Source of the DNA: Paenarthrobacter nitroguajacolicus
GTDB lineage: Bacteria > Actinomycetota > Actinomycetes > Actinomycetales > Micrococcaceae
Direction: 5' to 3'
DNA: 64,000 nucleotides
Assembly (NCBI RefSeq): GCF_029952445.1
Contig: NZ_JAQPPK010000007.1
Coordinates: 62,001 to 126,000, forward strand
In this document: positions 16,628-26,468 of the stretch, piece by piece
Layout of the letters: each line of letters begins with the position of its first letter
Position numbering within the stretch: the stretch's first letter is position 1
Notes under the pieces: generated by a model
Database searches by the model: none
What the model was told of the DNA's origin: nothing
Seen by the model: only the letters and a program-made list of their open reading frames with translations
Made by a program: the position numbers and the translations under genes

Positions 16628-17395
16628 CTAAAAAACGCGGGAGAGGAAGGCTTTGGTGCGGTCATGCTGGGGGTTGCCGAGGACCTCTGCCGGCGGCCCG
16701 ATCTCGACGATCTCGCCACCGTGCATGAACGCAACACGGTCAGCTACTTCCTTGGCGAAGCCGATCTCATGGGTCACGACGATCATGGTCAGACCTGATT
16801 TGGCGAGGTCCTTCATGACGTCCAGCACCTCGCCAACCAGTTCGGGGTCCAGAGCCGAGGTGGGCTCGTCAAAGAGGATCAATTCGGGTTTCATCGCCAG
16901 TGCCCGGGCGATGGCGACACGCTGCTGCTGCCCACCGGAGAGTTGCCGGGGGTAGGAGTGTTCGCGGCCTTCCAGGCCCACCCTGGCCAGGAGTTCGGAG
17001 GCATGGCGCTTGGCTTCTGCCGTTTTGACCCTGTTGACCAGGACGGGTCCTTCGATGATGTTCTCCAGGACGGTCATGTGGGGGAAGAGGTTGAACCGCT
17101 GGAAAACCATTCCGATGGACCGGCGCTGTTTGGCAGCTTCCTTGTCGGAAAGTTCGTAGAGCCGGTCGCCGTCCTGCCGGTAGCCAACCACCTTGTCCCC
17201 TACCCAGATGCGGCCGTTGGAGAGTGTTTCGAGGTGGTTGATGCAGCGCAGGAAGGTGCTTTTCCCCGACCCGGAAGCTCCCAGGAGGCAGACGACTTCG
17301 CCGCTGTTCACTTCAAGGTTGATGCCTTTGAGGACTTCGATGAGGCCGAAGCTCTTGTGGACGTTTTCGGCGCGGACCAGAACATTGGTGGTCAT
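16628..17395 (-). CDS. ABC transporter ATP-binding protein, polar amino acid type
   Basis: This 255-residue ATPase has Walker [10 protein letters not shown] (about 39-47), the Q-loop [12 protein letters not shown], signature LSGGQQQR, Walker [13 protein letters not shown] and the switch His in VTHE, as in GlnQ/HisP. I start at ATG 17395, which overlaps the permease stop (ATGA); the frame upstream is non-coding. It powers import through the adjacent permease and lipoprotein. Confidence 0.94.
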   Translation of the reverse strand: MTTNVLVRAENVHKSFGLIEVLKGINLEVNSGEVVCLLGASGSGKSTFLRCINHLETLSNGRIWVGDKVVGYRQDGDRLYELSDKEAAKQRRSIGMVFQRFNLFPHMTVLENIIEGPVLVNRVKTAEAKRHASELLARVGLEGREHSYPRQLSGGQQQRVAIARALAMKPELILFDEPTSALDPELVGEVLDVMKDLAKSGLTMIVVTHEIGFAKEVADRVAFMHGGEIVEIGPPAEVLGNPQHDRTKAFLSRVF

Positions 17396-18309
17396 GACAG
17401 TGCTTTCCTGTTGGTGCCGAAGATGCTCTTCAACCGTTGGAAGGGCGTCAGGGGCAGTTGCCGGCTGGAGGATCCCTTGGCGAAGTACCGTTCGAGGTAG
17501 AACTGGCCGATACTGAGGACAGAGACCGCGCCGAGGTACCAGACGGCACAGACGATGAGCAGTTCCATGATCCTGTTGTTGACGTAGTAGATGTGTTGGG
17601 CTTCGGAGAGGATTTCGCTCACGCCGATCGCGGATGCGAGAGAGGTGGTTTTCAGCATGCCGATGACTTCGTTGCCGACCGGCGGGATGATGACGCGCAT
17701 CGCTTGGGGCAACACGATCCTGCGCATGGCCTGCAGCCGTGTCATGCCCACGGCTTGGGCCGCTTCGGTCTGACCTTCGTCGACGGAGAGGATGCCGCCG
17801 CGGACGACCTCGGAGGTGTAGGCGCCCTGGTTCAGACCGAGGCCGATGGATGCAGCGACGAAGGGTGTCAGCACATCGATCATGCGTCCCGAGTAGAGAC
17901 CAGGGATGCCGATCACCGGGAAGATGAGGGCCAGGTTGAACCACATCAGCAGTTGCAAGTAGACCGGAGTTCCCCTGAAAACCCAGATATATAGCCAGGC
18001 CACCCCGGAGACGACGGGGTTCTTGGACAGGCGCATCACCGCACTGACGACGCCCAGGATCAACCCGAGTGCCATCGCGACTGCGGTCAGGAGCAACGCG
18101 ACACCGATGCCTTGGATCAGGACGGGGACCGTAAGGTATTCCTGGACTGTGGGCCAGTCAATTTTGGCGCGGGAGAAAGAGACGCCCAGCCATACGAGGA
18201 GAAGGACCACGGCGGCTGCACCGACCCACCGCCCTATGTGCCGCCGGGGGACGATTTTCAAGTCGACCGATGCAGCGCCGGTGACGTTCGGCTCTGTTTG
18301 AGTGTTCAT
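17392..18309 (-). CDS. ABC transporter permease, polar amino acid type
   Basis: The roughly 305-residue membrane protein has a cytosolic N-tail and at least five helices. The EAA-type coupling loop reads [22 protein letters not shown] (in part), and [15 protein letters not shown] is typical of HisM/GlnP permeases. A single permease gene suggests a homodimer. I prefer the ATG at 18309 after AGGAAAAAGCC; an ATG at 18372 adds 21 residues but has a weak site. It follows the lyase gene directly. Confidence 0.9.
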   Translation of the reverse strand: MNTQTEPNVTGAASVDLKIVPRRHIGRWVGAAAVVLLLVWLGVSFSRAKIDWPTVQEYLTVPVLIQGIGVALLLTAVAMALGLILGVVSAVMRLSKNPVVSGVAWLYIWVFRGTPVYLQLLMWFNLALIFPVIGIPGLYSGRMIDVLTPFVAASIGLGLNQGAYTSEVVRGGILSVDEGQTEAAQAVGMTRLQAMRRIVLPQAMRVIIPPVGNEVIGMLKTTSLASAIGVSEILSEAQHIYYVNNRIMELLIVCAVWYLGAVSVLSIGQFYLERYFAKGSSSRQLPLTPFQRLKSIFGTNRKALS

Positions 18310-18375
18310 GGCTTTTTCCTGATCGTGGAGGGTATCTGCTGCGCCGCGTGAATCTGCGCTTGTTGGGCCCATGGT

Positions 18376-19818
18376 TCAGCCCGCGTGGTGTGACCTGACC
18401 CGCAGGCCGTTGTAGTCCGCTGCCCAGCTCTTGATTTGGTCCAGCTTTGCCCGGAGCCGGATCAGCTGCTCGGCTACGCGTGTTGGTGAGGTGCCGCCGA
18501 ACCCGGAGTGGGCTTCGAGGGCGGCTTCGAGGGTGAGGACTTCCCGGATGTCAGGGGTCAGACGGCGATCGACCGACGCTAGTTGCTCATCGCTGAGGTC
18601 GTCGTAGTCCAGGCCACGGGATTCGCAGAAGCGAACCAAGGCTCCGGAGATGTCGTGGGCTTCGCTGAAGGGGATGCCTTGGCGGGCCAGCCAATCGGCG
18701 ACTTCCGTGGCCAGGGTGTAGCCGGCTGTGGCCTGGCGGCGGACTTCCTCGACGTTGACCGTGAACGTTCGGACGAGGCCGCTGAGGGCGGGAAGGGCGA
18801 CTTCGAGCGTATCGACGGCGTCCAGGACAGCATTTTTGTCTTCGGCCAGGTCCCTGTTGTAGGCCAAGGGCAGAGATTTGACCGCAGCCATCAGCCCCAC
18901 CAGGTCACCGAGGACGCGTCCAGCCTTGCCTCGTGCCAGCTCGGCGATGTCGGGGTTCTTCTTCTGCGGCATGATCGAGCTGCCGGTGCAGTAGGCATCA
19001 TCCATCGTGATCCAGCGGAACTGCTGCGAGGCCCAGGAAATGATCTCTTCGCACAGCCGGGAGATGTCGATAAGGGTCAGGGAGCAGACGAAAAGGAATT
19101 CAATGGCAGCGTCGCGGCTGCCGACGGCGTCGATCGAGTTTTCCGCGCTGGTCTCGTAGCCTTGGTCCCGCGCTGCGAGTTCCGGGTTGAGCGCGAATGT
19201 CGACCCGGCCAGGGCCGCAGCGCCGAGCGGTGATACCGCTGCCCGGCGGTCCCAATCCTGGAAGCGTTCAAGGTCCCGGATCAACGGCTGCGCGTGGGCC
19301 AGGATCTGATGGCCAAAGACCACCGGTTGTGCGGACTGAAGGTGGGTGAACCCGGGAACGGGCGTGTGCAGGTGCTGGTCGGCCTGGCTGGCCAATGCCT
19401 GGGTCAACTCGATGAGGAGCTCACTGACAGTGCGGACCTTGTCCCGCATGTAGAGGCGAAGGTCGTTCGCGGCCTGGTCATTGCGTGAGCGGCCTGCGCG
19501 GATTTTTCCGCCGGTGGCACCCATGCGTTCGATGAGGAGGCGCTCCAGGAAGGTGTGGACATCTTCGTCCGCTTCCTGGGGTGCGACGCGGTCCTCTTGA
19601 ATGTCGCGGGCGAGGGCGTCGATGGTGTCCAGGAAGATGACCAGCTCGGCGTCGTCAATGAGTCCGGATCGGTTCAGTTCCCTCACGTGCGCCCGGGACC
19701 CGTGCAGGTCGTATGGTGCCATCCGGAAATAGCGGGGATCGGACCGCGAGAAGCGGCTCAGTTCCGGGCTGGACGTGCCGGCGAAGCGGCCGCCCCACAA
19801 CTTGGTCTGTTCTTTCAT
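18376..19818 (-). CDS. argH: Argininosuccinate lyase-family C-N lyase
   Basis: The 480-residue fumarase/aspartase-superfamily enzyme carries LWGGRF, AGRSRNDQ, GFTHLQSAQP, the signature GSSIMPQKKNPD and LPLAYNRDLAEDK. It should eliminate fumarate or a related acid from an N-substituted aspartate. Start ATG follows AGGAGC. It heads an operon with an amino-acid importer, NodB-type hydrolases and MmgE/PrpD, not arginine biosynthesis genes. EDDS and iminodisuccinate lyases belong to the same superfamily, so a catabolic substrate is plausible. True argininosuccinate lyase activity cannot be excluded. Confidence 0.88.
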   Translation of the reverse strand: MKEQTKLWGGRFAGTSSPELSRFSRSDPRYFRMAPYDLHGSRAHVRELNRSGLIDDAELVIFLDTIDALARDIQEDRVAPQEADEDVHTFLERLLIERMGATGGKIRAGRSRNDQAANDLRLYMRDKVRTVSELLIELTQALASQADQHLHTPVPGFTHLQSAQPVVFGHQILAHAQPLIRDLERFQDWDRRAAVSPLGAAALAGSTFALNPELAARDQGYETSAENSIDAVGSRDAAIEFLFVCSLTLIDISRLCEEIISWASQQFRWITMDDAYCTGSSIMPQKKNPDIAELARGKAGRVLGDLVGLMAAVKSLPLAYNRDLAEDKNAVLDAVDTLEVALPALSGLVRTFTVNVEEVRRQATAGYTLATEVADWLARQGIPFSEAHDISGALVRFCESRGLDYDDLSDEQLASVDRRLTPDIREVLTLEAALEAHSGFGGTSPTRVAEQLIRLRAKLDQIKSWAADYNGLRVRSHHAG

Positions 19819-19881
19819 GCGTACTGCTCCTAGCTGGGAAGTCTGTGCTTGTTGGGTGATCCATGTCACTCACGCAACGAA

Positions 19882-19911
19882 AGTATTTCCGGGGTAAACA
19901 CTAATTGTCAA
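19882..19911 (-). promoter_or_regulatory. Promoter of the lyase/importer operon
   Basis: On the minus strand TTGACA (19906-19911) is followed after 18 bp by AATACT (19882-19887), about 65 bp before the lyase start. Repeated ACCGGT-centred boxes lie just upstream at 19947-20007. Confidence 0.55.
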
Positions 19912-19946
19912 TAGTTTCAGCGTCGTTACAGGCAGATTACGTTTAG

Positions 19947-20007
19947 TGAGACACCGGTATCTTGTGCAATTTCTTAATGGTATGAGACACCGGTATCTTG
20001 GGCAATT
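19947..20007. repeat. Two 25-bp direct repeats with ACCGGT-centred boxes (candidate operators)
   Basis: Positions 19947-19971 and 19983-20007 are the same except for one base. Each contains GACACCGGTATC, a near-palindrome centred on CG, with starts 36 bp apart. A third, weaker copy, GACACCGGTTTC, lies at 21258-21269 upstream of the neighbouring lacI-type gene. LacI-family operators have a central CG, so these may bind the regulator at 20127-21203. Confidence 0.55.
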
Positions 20008-20068
20008 GTTTTTCGAAGATGACGACCATGCCGGGACCGCCGTACCCGTCGTGGCGCGCGCATCCGCC

Positions 20069-20107
20069 CAAACGAAACAGGGCCCGCAGCCTGATGGCTG
20101 CGGGCCC
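20069..20107 (-). terminator. Rho-independent terminator of the lacI-type gene
   Basis: GGGCCCGCAGC (20080-20090) pairs perfectly with GCTGCGGGCCC (20097-20107) around a 6-nt loop, about 20 nt after the regulator's stop. On the minus strand TGTTTCGTTT follows. Confidence 0.75.
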
Positions 20108-20126
20108 TGAAGAACAGGAGAGGCTT

Positions 20127-21203
20127 CTATGCGCTGTGGCCGACTCGGGCTCCTGCGAGGTCCGCGACCGAGGCACGTTGAATGAAGGTTGCCGGCAACA
20201 AATGGTCCCGTGCCTCCGGGCCAGAGCCATCAATGCGTCCCAGCAGGACTTCGGCAGCCTTCATCCCCATCTCATAGGCAGGATTGGAGATCGCGGTGAC
20301 TTCGGGATGGCTGACGGTCATCCACTCCGTGTCATCCAGACACAGCAAAGAGATATCATCTGGCACACTCATCCCCGCGGCGTGGATGGCCTGGAATGCC
20401 GGGAGGGCGATCCGACTGTAGGAAGCGATGATGGCACTGGGCCTGTCCTGGCGGCGCATCAGCCCGGCCACGATTTCCTGGGTCCTTTGCGGCGACATGG
20501 CCCCTGAAATGAACTCATAGCCCACCCCGGCAGCCAAGGCCGCTTCCCGCACGGCGCGCACCCTGTCCGCAATGGTCGAAATGGGAAGCGGGTGTCCTGC
20601 TTCAAGTTCCTCGGGAGTCTTGGTGGTGGCCGAGAGAAACGCGATATTTCTGTGACCCTTGCCGATGAGATACTCCATGACAGTCTTGGCATCGGTGTAG
20701 CAATCAGTTCCTACCCAGTCGGCGTCCACGTTGTCCGGGCGCCGGTCAAAGAGCACCAGGGGCCGACCCATGCCCACGACGTCCAACAAGTGCCCCGAAT
20801 CGCTCCGGCTCGTTGATGCCACGATCAAACCGTCCACTCGCTTGTCCAGAAACACCTGGACTGCCGCACGCTCCGCCTCGACGTTCTCATCCGTATTGGC
20901 CAGGATGACATCAAAACCCGCGGCCTTCGCTGTATCCGTCATTCCGCGCACAGCCCGGGCGAAATGAGGATTCTCGATATCGCTGACCACTACGCCGATG
21001 GTGTGGGAGCGGCCCGAGCTGACGCTCCTGGCCAGCGCGTTGCCGCGATAGCCCAACGCTTCCGCCGCCGCGGACACCATTGACTGGAGCTCCGGACTGA
21101 CCGAACCATACTTGCCAAGAGCCCGCGCGGCAGTGGAACGCGAAACCCCCGCCAAGCGGGCCACGTCCATCAAAGTAGCGGTGCCGTACCGTCGTAATTC
21201 CAT
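20127..21203 (-). CDS. LacI family transcriptional regulator
   Basis: The 358-residue protein has an N-terminal DNA-binding domain (TLMDVARLAGVSRSTAARAL, about 10-29) and a sugar-binding-like effector domain (VVVSDIENPHFARAVRG, FDRRP, LLCLDDTEWMTVSHPEVT). It faces the same way as the lyase/importer operon and has its own terminator. A -10-like TAAGTT ends six bases before the ATG, suggesting a leaderless mRNA. It probably controls the 12.5-19.8 kb operon, with ACCGGT-type boxes as candidate sites (inference). Confidence 0.9.
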   Translation of the reverse strand: MELRRYGTATLMDVARLAGVSRSTAARALGKYGSVSPELQSMVSAAAEALGYRGNALARSVSSGRSHTIGVVVSDIENPHFARAVRGMTDTAKAAGFDVILANTDENVEAERAAVQVFLDKRVDGLIVASTSRSDSGHLLDVVGMGRPLVLFDRRPDNVDADWVGTDCYTDAKTVMEYLIGKGHRNIAFLSATTKTPEELEAGHPLPISTIADRVRAVREAALAAGVGYEFISGAMSPQRTQEIVAGLMRRQDRPSAIIASYSRIALPAFQAIHAAGMSVPDDISLLCLDDTEWMTVSHPEVTAISNPAYEMGMKAAEVLLGRIDGSGPEARDHLLPATFIQRASVADLAGARVGHSA

Positions 21204-21257
21204 TACTAGAACTTACAACAGAATTTCGCCAAATGCGGCCAATCGGACGCGCCCATT

Positions 21258-21269
21258 GACACCGGTTTC
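21258..21269. promoter_or_regulatory. Third ACCGGT-type box, upstream of the lacI-type gene
   Basis: GACACCGGTTTC lies 55 bp upstream of the regulator's start and resembles the boxes at 19950-19961 and 19986-19997. It could mediate autoregulation. Confidence 0.4.
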
Positions 21270-22410
21270 CTGGAAGAATGAGCACCCACGTTTAGGGCCT
21301 CGTTGCTCCTGACGTGCCGAGTAACACGAATCACGCTTACGCGGACCCGTCCACAGAACTGTTCAGTTCTTTCGCGCGTACGATTCTCGGTCTTAGGGAA
21401 AGCCAGGCACCACTCATCGCCGCCGCGGCAAGGAGACGAAGTCGAGGTGAGGCCCACGGCAGGCTGTGCCGACAAGAGAATGCCAGCCGCATGTTAGCGA
21501 ACATCGGGGTGTCCGGGATCGTCTGTGCGAGAGCCAGGCACTCAACCTCGTGGACCTCGAAGCACAACAGATAAGACGGATCTCCACCTCCCCCCGTCCA
21601 GCGAAACGGGAAGTCACACCGACCGGAACTTCCAAGGGAGTGTGTCAGTTTCTTGAGACCGGGACATCCCCATTGGGACACTCCCCTGAGGATCTAATGA
21701 TGCAACGTCGGAATGATCAATGAACGAGATACGTAGACTACAACGCGATACATGGGCAGTTATCGGCAAACTGGTCGGTTTCGACGTGCCCGCTGCGACA
21801 GGCGTGTGAACTCCAAATGCTCGGGTACCTTGGCAGGGACCGCAATCCGCGCCGGACGCTCCCCGATTTAGTCGTAGTTACGCGTCGACGACGCCAAAGC
21901 GGCCTCCCCAAAGCACCCGGGCGCCCGTGGCGGCTGGACTCTCACGCCGCTGCGGCCCTGCAGATGGTGCGCTTGGGAACGGGCGCCATGTCGTTCGGGC
22001 CCTTACAAGCGATGAGTGGATTGTAGGCCGACCAAGTGGAAGGAAGCGGCCGTGGCCTTGCTCAATAAAGAGGATTTAAGTGTGGACAATGTCCACACCC
22101 CCTTTGGACTTACAAAGCTCTCCTTAGTCAAGGCTCCTAGCTTCACGAACGAGCCGAAACCAAGAACTTTAACGCAGGATCTCGAAGTCATGTTGCGCTC
22201 AGTCCCCCTACCCATGAAGAGGTGTAGGCCAACCACGACCCACCGAACGAACCAGGAAAGGACCGCATAGCCCCAGTTCACGGCAAGCGGAGGGCCCACC
22301 AGCCAGGACCCTGCGCCCGCTCCCCCGCAACGAAACAGGCGACCCGCGGCGCCAGGCACACCACGCGGACAGTGTCAGAGGGACCTGACCAACCGGAATG
22401 TGCACACATT
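21270..22410. other. Gene-poor 1.1-kb stretch with a 19-bp palindrome
   Basis: I found no convincing coding sequence in either strand. GTGTGGACAATGTCCACAC at 22080-22098 is a perfect 9-bp inverted repeat around one base and looks like an operator, although no adjacent gene is obvious. Base composition is less biased than in neighbouring genes, consistent with decayed or imported DNA. Confidence 0.45.
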
Positions 22411-22438
22411 AAAGCAAAACCCCCTCTGACGAGGGGGT
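22411..22438 (-). terminator. Terminator of tRNA-Leu
   Basis: ACCCCCTC (22419-22426) pairs with GAGGGGGT (22431-22438) around TGAC. On the minus strand TTTTGCTTT follows the hairpin, which lies 6 nt after the tRNA. Confidence 0.75.
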
Positions 22439-22444
22439 ATGCCG

Positions 22445-22526
22445 TGCCCGAGGTGGGACTCGAACCCACACACCTTTCGATACCGCATTTTGAGTGCGGC
22501 GCGTCTGCCAATTCCGCCACTCGGGC
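22445..22526 (-). tRNA. tRNA-Leu (anticodon CAA)
   Basis: The minus strand folds into an 82-nt class II tRNA: acceptor GCCCGAG/CTCGGGC, anticodon stem CCGCA/TGCGG with loop CTCAAAA, a long variable arm, and T-loop TTCGAGT. The discriminator is A and CCA is not encoded. It reads UUG codons. Confidence 0.96.
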
Positions 22527-22724
22527 GCGGATTACCGGGAAGTTAATTCTCGCTGACCGCTCTCATTCCTGTGAGCAACGCGATCCTTTCCCAGCACGCG
22601 AAACTACTCTACATGCAGATAGGCTGATTCAAAGAACCGGACGCGCGAGTGCAACAAAATCATGCTCCGCAACGGTCCACACTAAGATGGACATGAACCC
22701 GCCGAACCTTTTCAAGGAGATCCC

Positions 22725-23330
22725 GTGACCGAACAGACGGAGTCCACGTCTACAACCCAGCCGGCCCGACGCGTTGTCGTGGCCGAGGATGAAACCCTCA
22801 TCCGCTTGGACATTATCGAGATCCTGAAGGGCGAGGGGTACGACGTCGTAGGCGAGGCTGACAACGGCGAAAAGGCCGTGCAGTTGGCCGAAGAACTCAA
22901 GCCTGACCTGGTACTCATGGATGTCAAGATGCCCGTCATGGATGGCATCTCAGCGGCAGAGAAGATCGTCAAGGCCCGCATTGCTCCCGTTGTCCTGCTG
23001 ACCGCGTTCAGCCAGAAGGAACTGGTGGAGCGCGCACGCGACGCCGGTGCCATGGCCTACGTCGTCAAGCCGTTCTCCCCCGCCGACCTGATCCCCGCCA
23101 TCGAGATCGCCCTGTCGCGCCACGAGGAGATCAAGGCCCTGGAGAACGAGGTTTCCGACCTCCAGGAGCAGTTCGCCACGCGCAAGCTTGTAGAACGCGC
23201 CAAGAGCCTCCTGACCACCAAGATGGGCCTGACGGAGCCGGAAGCTTTCCGCTGGATCCAGAAGACCTCAATGGATCGTCGCCTCAGCATGCGTGAGGTT
23301 GCCGAAACCATCATCAACCAGGTCAACTAA
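22725..23330 (+). CDS. pdtaR: ANTAR-domain response regulator (PdtaR-like)
   Basis: The 201-residue protein joins a CheY-like receiver (acidic E21 D22, phospho-acceptor D66 in VLMDVKMP, T in LLTAF, K in VVKPF) to a C-terminal ANTAR RNA-binding domain (KLVERAKSLLTTKMGLTEPEAFRWIQKTS, in part). The family controls genes by binding twin hairpins near terminators after phosphorylation, usually by the kinase PdtaS encoded elsewhere. The start is GTG after AAGGAGATCCC. Its transcript ends at the very long hairpin at 23351-23396. Confidence 0.95.
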   Translation: MTEQTESTSTTQPARRVVVAEDETLIRLDIIEILKGEGYDVVGEADNGEKAVQLAEELKPDLVLMDVKMPVMDGISAAEKIVKARIAPVVLLTAFSQKELVERARDAGAMAYVVKPFSPADLIPAIEIALSRHEEIKALENEVSDLQEQFATRKLVERAKSLLTTKMGLTEPEAFRWIQKTSMDRRLSMREVAETIINQVN

Positions 23331-23350
23331 AACCAAGCAACAAACCCAGT

Positions 23351-23396
23351 ACGACGCCGGCCGGTTACCTCACGCGAGGTGACCGGCCGGCGTCGT
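23351..23396 (+). terminator. Very stable 21-bp stem-loop after the ANTAR regulator
   Basis: Positions 23351-23371 pair with 23376-23396 around ACGC, with a single G-T pair. There is no U-tract. It begins 20 nt after the stop and lies between two converging genes. Confidence 0.65.
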
Positions 23397-23403
23397 AACT
23401 CAC

Positions 23404-23449
23404 CAAGAAACAAGAATGAGGGCCCCGCCACAAGGCGGGGCCCTCATTC
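23404..23449 (-). terminator. Terminator of pyk
   Basis: A 16-bp perfect stem spans 23414-23449 with loop ACAA. On the minus strand it is followed by TTGTTTCTTG, giving a good rho-independent terminator 12 nt after the pyk stop. Confidence 0.8.
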
Positions 23450-23461
23450 AAACCGAAGAAC

Positions 23462-24955
23462 TTAGCTCTTGGTCTTGGACTTCTTTTCCGGCCACGGGCC
23501 GACGGGTTCCTTGCGGGATCCGTCATCGACCTTGGACGTGTCGGCGAGGTCGCCAACCTTGTGAACCTTCAGGGAGTTCGTGGAACCGGCCTGTCCTGGA
23601 GGGGAACCGGCTGCGATGACAACCAGGTCGCCTTCCTCCACGAGATCCATTTGCAGCAGGCTCTTGTCCACCTGCGCGGTCATTTCGTCGGTGTGGCCCA
23701 CGGAGGGAACCAGAACCGGCTGGATACCCCAGGTGAGGGCCAGCTGGTTCCAGACGTGCTCAACGGGTGTGAAAGCGAAGACCGGCTTGACTGGGCGAAG
23801 ACGTGACAGGCGTCGTGCCGAGTCACCGGACTGGGTGAAAGTACAGATGTACTTGGCGTCCAGCTGGTCGGCGATTTCGACAGCGGCACGGGTGATGGCG
23901 CCACCGCGGGTCCTGGGCTTGGTGCCCAGCGGGGGGACGCGCTCGAGGCCATGTACTTCGGTGGATTCGATGATCCGGGCCATGACCTTGACGGTTTCGA
24001 TCGGGTACTGGCCAACGGAGGTTTCACCGGACAGCATGACTGCGTCGGCGCCGTCGAGCACTGCGTTGGCGCAGTCCGAAGCCTCGGCGCGCGTCGGACG
24101 CGGGTTGTCGATCATGGATTCGAGGACCTGGGTGGCCACGATGACCGGCTTGGCCCAGCGGCGTGCCAGTTCGATGGCGCGCTTCTGGACGATCGGGACC
24201 TCTTCGAGCGGCAGTTCCACACCGAGGTCGCCACGGGCCACCATGATGGCGTCGAACGCGTCGATGATTTCGTGGAGCTGCTCCACTGCCTGCGGCTTTT
24301 CGATCTTGGCGATCACGGGCACGCGGCGGCCTTCTTCGTCCATGATCTCGTGGACGCGCTTGATGTCGGAGGCATCACGCACGAAGGAGAGGGCGATGAG
24401 GTCGGCGCCACGCTTGAGTGCCCAGCGGAGGTCGTCTTCGTCTTTTTCGCTCAAGGCGGGGACGTTGACGGCAACACCGGGCAGGTTGATGCCCTTGTTG
24501 TTGGAGACCTTGCCGCCAACTGTCACAGTCGCAACAACCTTGACGTCGTCAACCTCGACGGCGCGCAGCGCCACCTTGCCGTCGTCGATCAACAGGGCAT
24601 CGCCCACGTTGACGTCTTCGGTCAGGCTCTTAAGGGTGGTGGAGCAGATGTCCTTGGTACCGGGGACATCTTCGGTGGTGATGGTGAAGGTGTCGCCAAC
24701 AGCCAGCTCGTGCGGGCCGTCGACGAAGCGGCCGAGGCGGATTTTGGGTCCCTGGAGGTCGGCCATGATGGCTACGGGCTTGCCGAGCTGGGCTGCAGCC
24801 TTGCGGACATTCTCGTAGGTGTTGTCGTGCACGGAGTAGTCGCCGTGGCTCATGTTCATGCGAGCAACGTCGACGCCGGCCTCCAGCACCGCGAGGGTGT
24901 TGTCGAAGCTGGAGATAGCCGGGCCGAAAGTTGCCACAATTTTCGCGCGTCTCAT
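23462..24955 (-). CDS. pyk: Pyruvate kinase
   Basis: The 497-residue glycolytic enzyme converts phosphoenolpyruvate and ADP to pyruvate and ATP in the cytosol. Seen are MRRAKIVATFGPA at the N-terminus, MNMSHG, the active-site region VIAKIEKPQAVE, ARGDLGVELPLEEVP and LSGETSVGQYP, with an inserted B domain between about 70 and 165. The ATG is preceded by TAGGGT six bases upstream, suggesting a leaderless transcript. The C-terminal 20 residues are charged and lysine-rich. Confidence 0.97.
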   Translation of the reverse strand: MRRAKIVATFGPAISSFDNTLAVLEAGVDVARMNMSHGDYSVHDNTYENVRKAAAQLGKPVAIMADLQGPKIRLGRFVDGPHELAVGDTFTITTEDVPGTKDICSTTLKSLTEDVNVGDALLIDDGKVALRAVEVDDVKVVATVTVGGKVSNNKGINLPGVAVNVPALSEKDEDDLRWALKRGADLIALSFVRDASDIKRVHEIMDEEGRRVPVIAKIEKPQAVEQLHEIIDAFDAIMVARGDLGVELPLEEVPIVQKRAIELARRWAKPVIVATQVLESMIDNPRPTRAEASDCANAVLDGADAVMLSGETSVGQYPIETVKVMARIIESTEVHGLERVPPLGTKPRTRGGAITRAAVEIADQLDAKYICTFTQSGDSARRLSRLRPVKPVFAFTPVEHVWNQLALTWGIQPVLVPSVGHTDEMTAQVDKSLLQMDLVEEGDLVVIAAGSPPGQAGSTNSLKVHKVGDLADTSKVDDGSRKEPVGPWPEKKSKTKS

Positions 24956-25010
24956 ATACCTACCCTAAGTAGTTCATGCTGATTGAGTAAAAGATCAGTT
25001 CCTGCCGGCG

Positions 25011-26460
<1,450 letters not shown>

Positions 26461-26468
<8 letters not shown>

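Noticed and set aside
16628..17944. 438-codon version of the ABC ATPase
   Set aside because: The first 183 codons overlap the permease gene in another frame; ATPase similarity starts at ATG 17395.
18376..19818. ArgH as part of arginine biosynthesis
   Set aside because: No argG, argJ, argB or argR nearby; neighbours are an importer, hydrolases and MmgE/PrpD under a LacI regulator. The biosynthetic role is not excluded, only not supported by context.
19947..20007. Direct repeats as insertion-sequence ends
   Set aside because: No transposase or target duplication is visible; position at a promoter and CG-centred symmetry favour operator sites.
21337..22359. Minus-strand ORFs of 114-118 codons in the gene-poor stretch
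   Set aside because: No ribosome sites, odd composition, and no recognisable motifs in the translated sequence.
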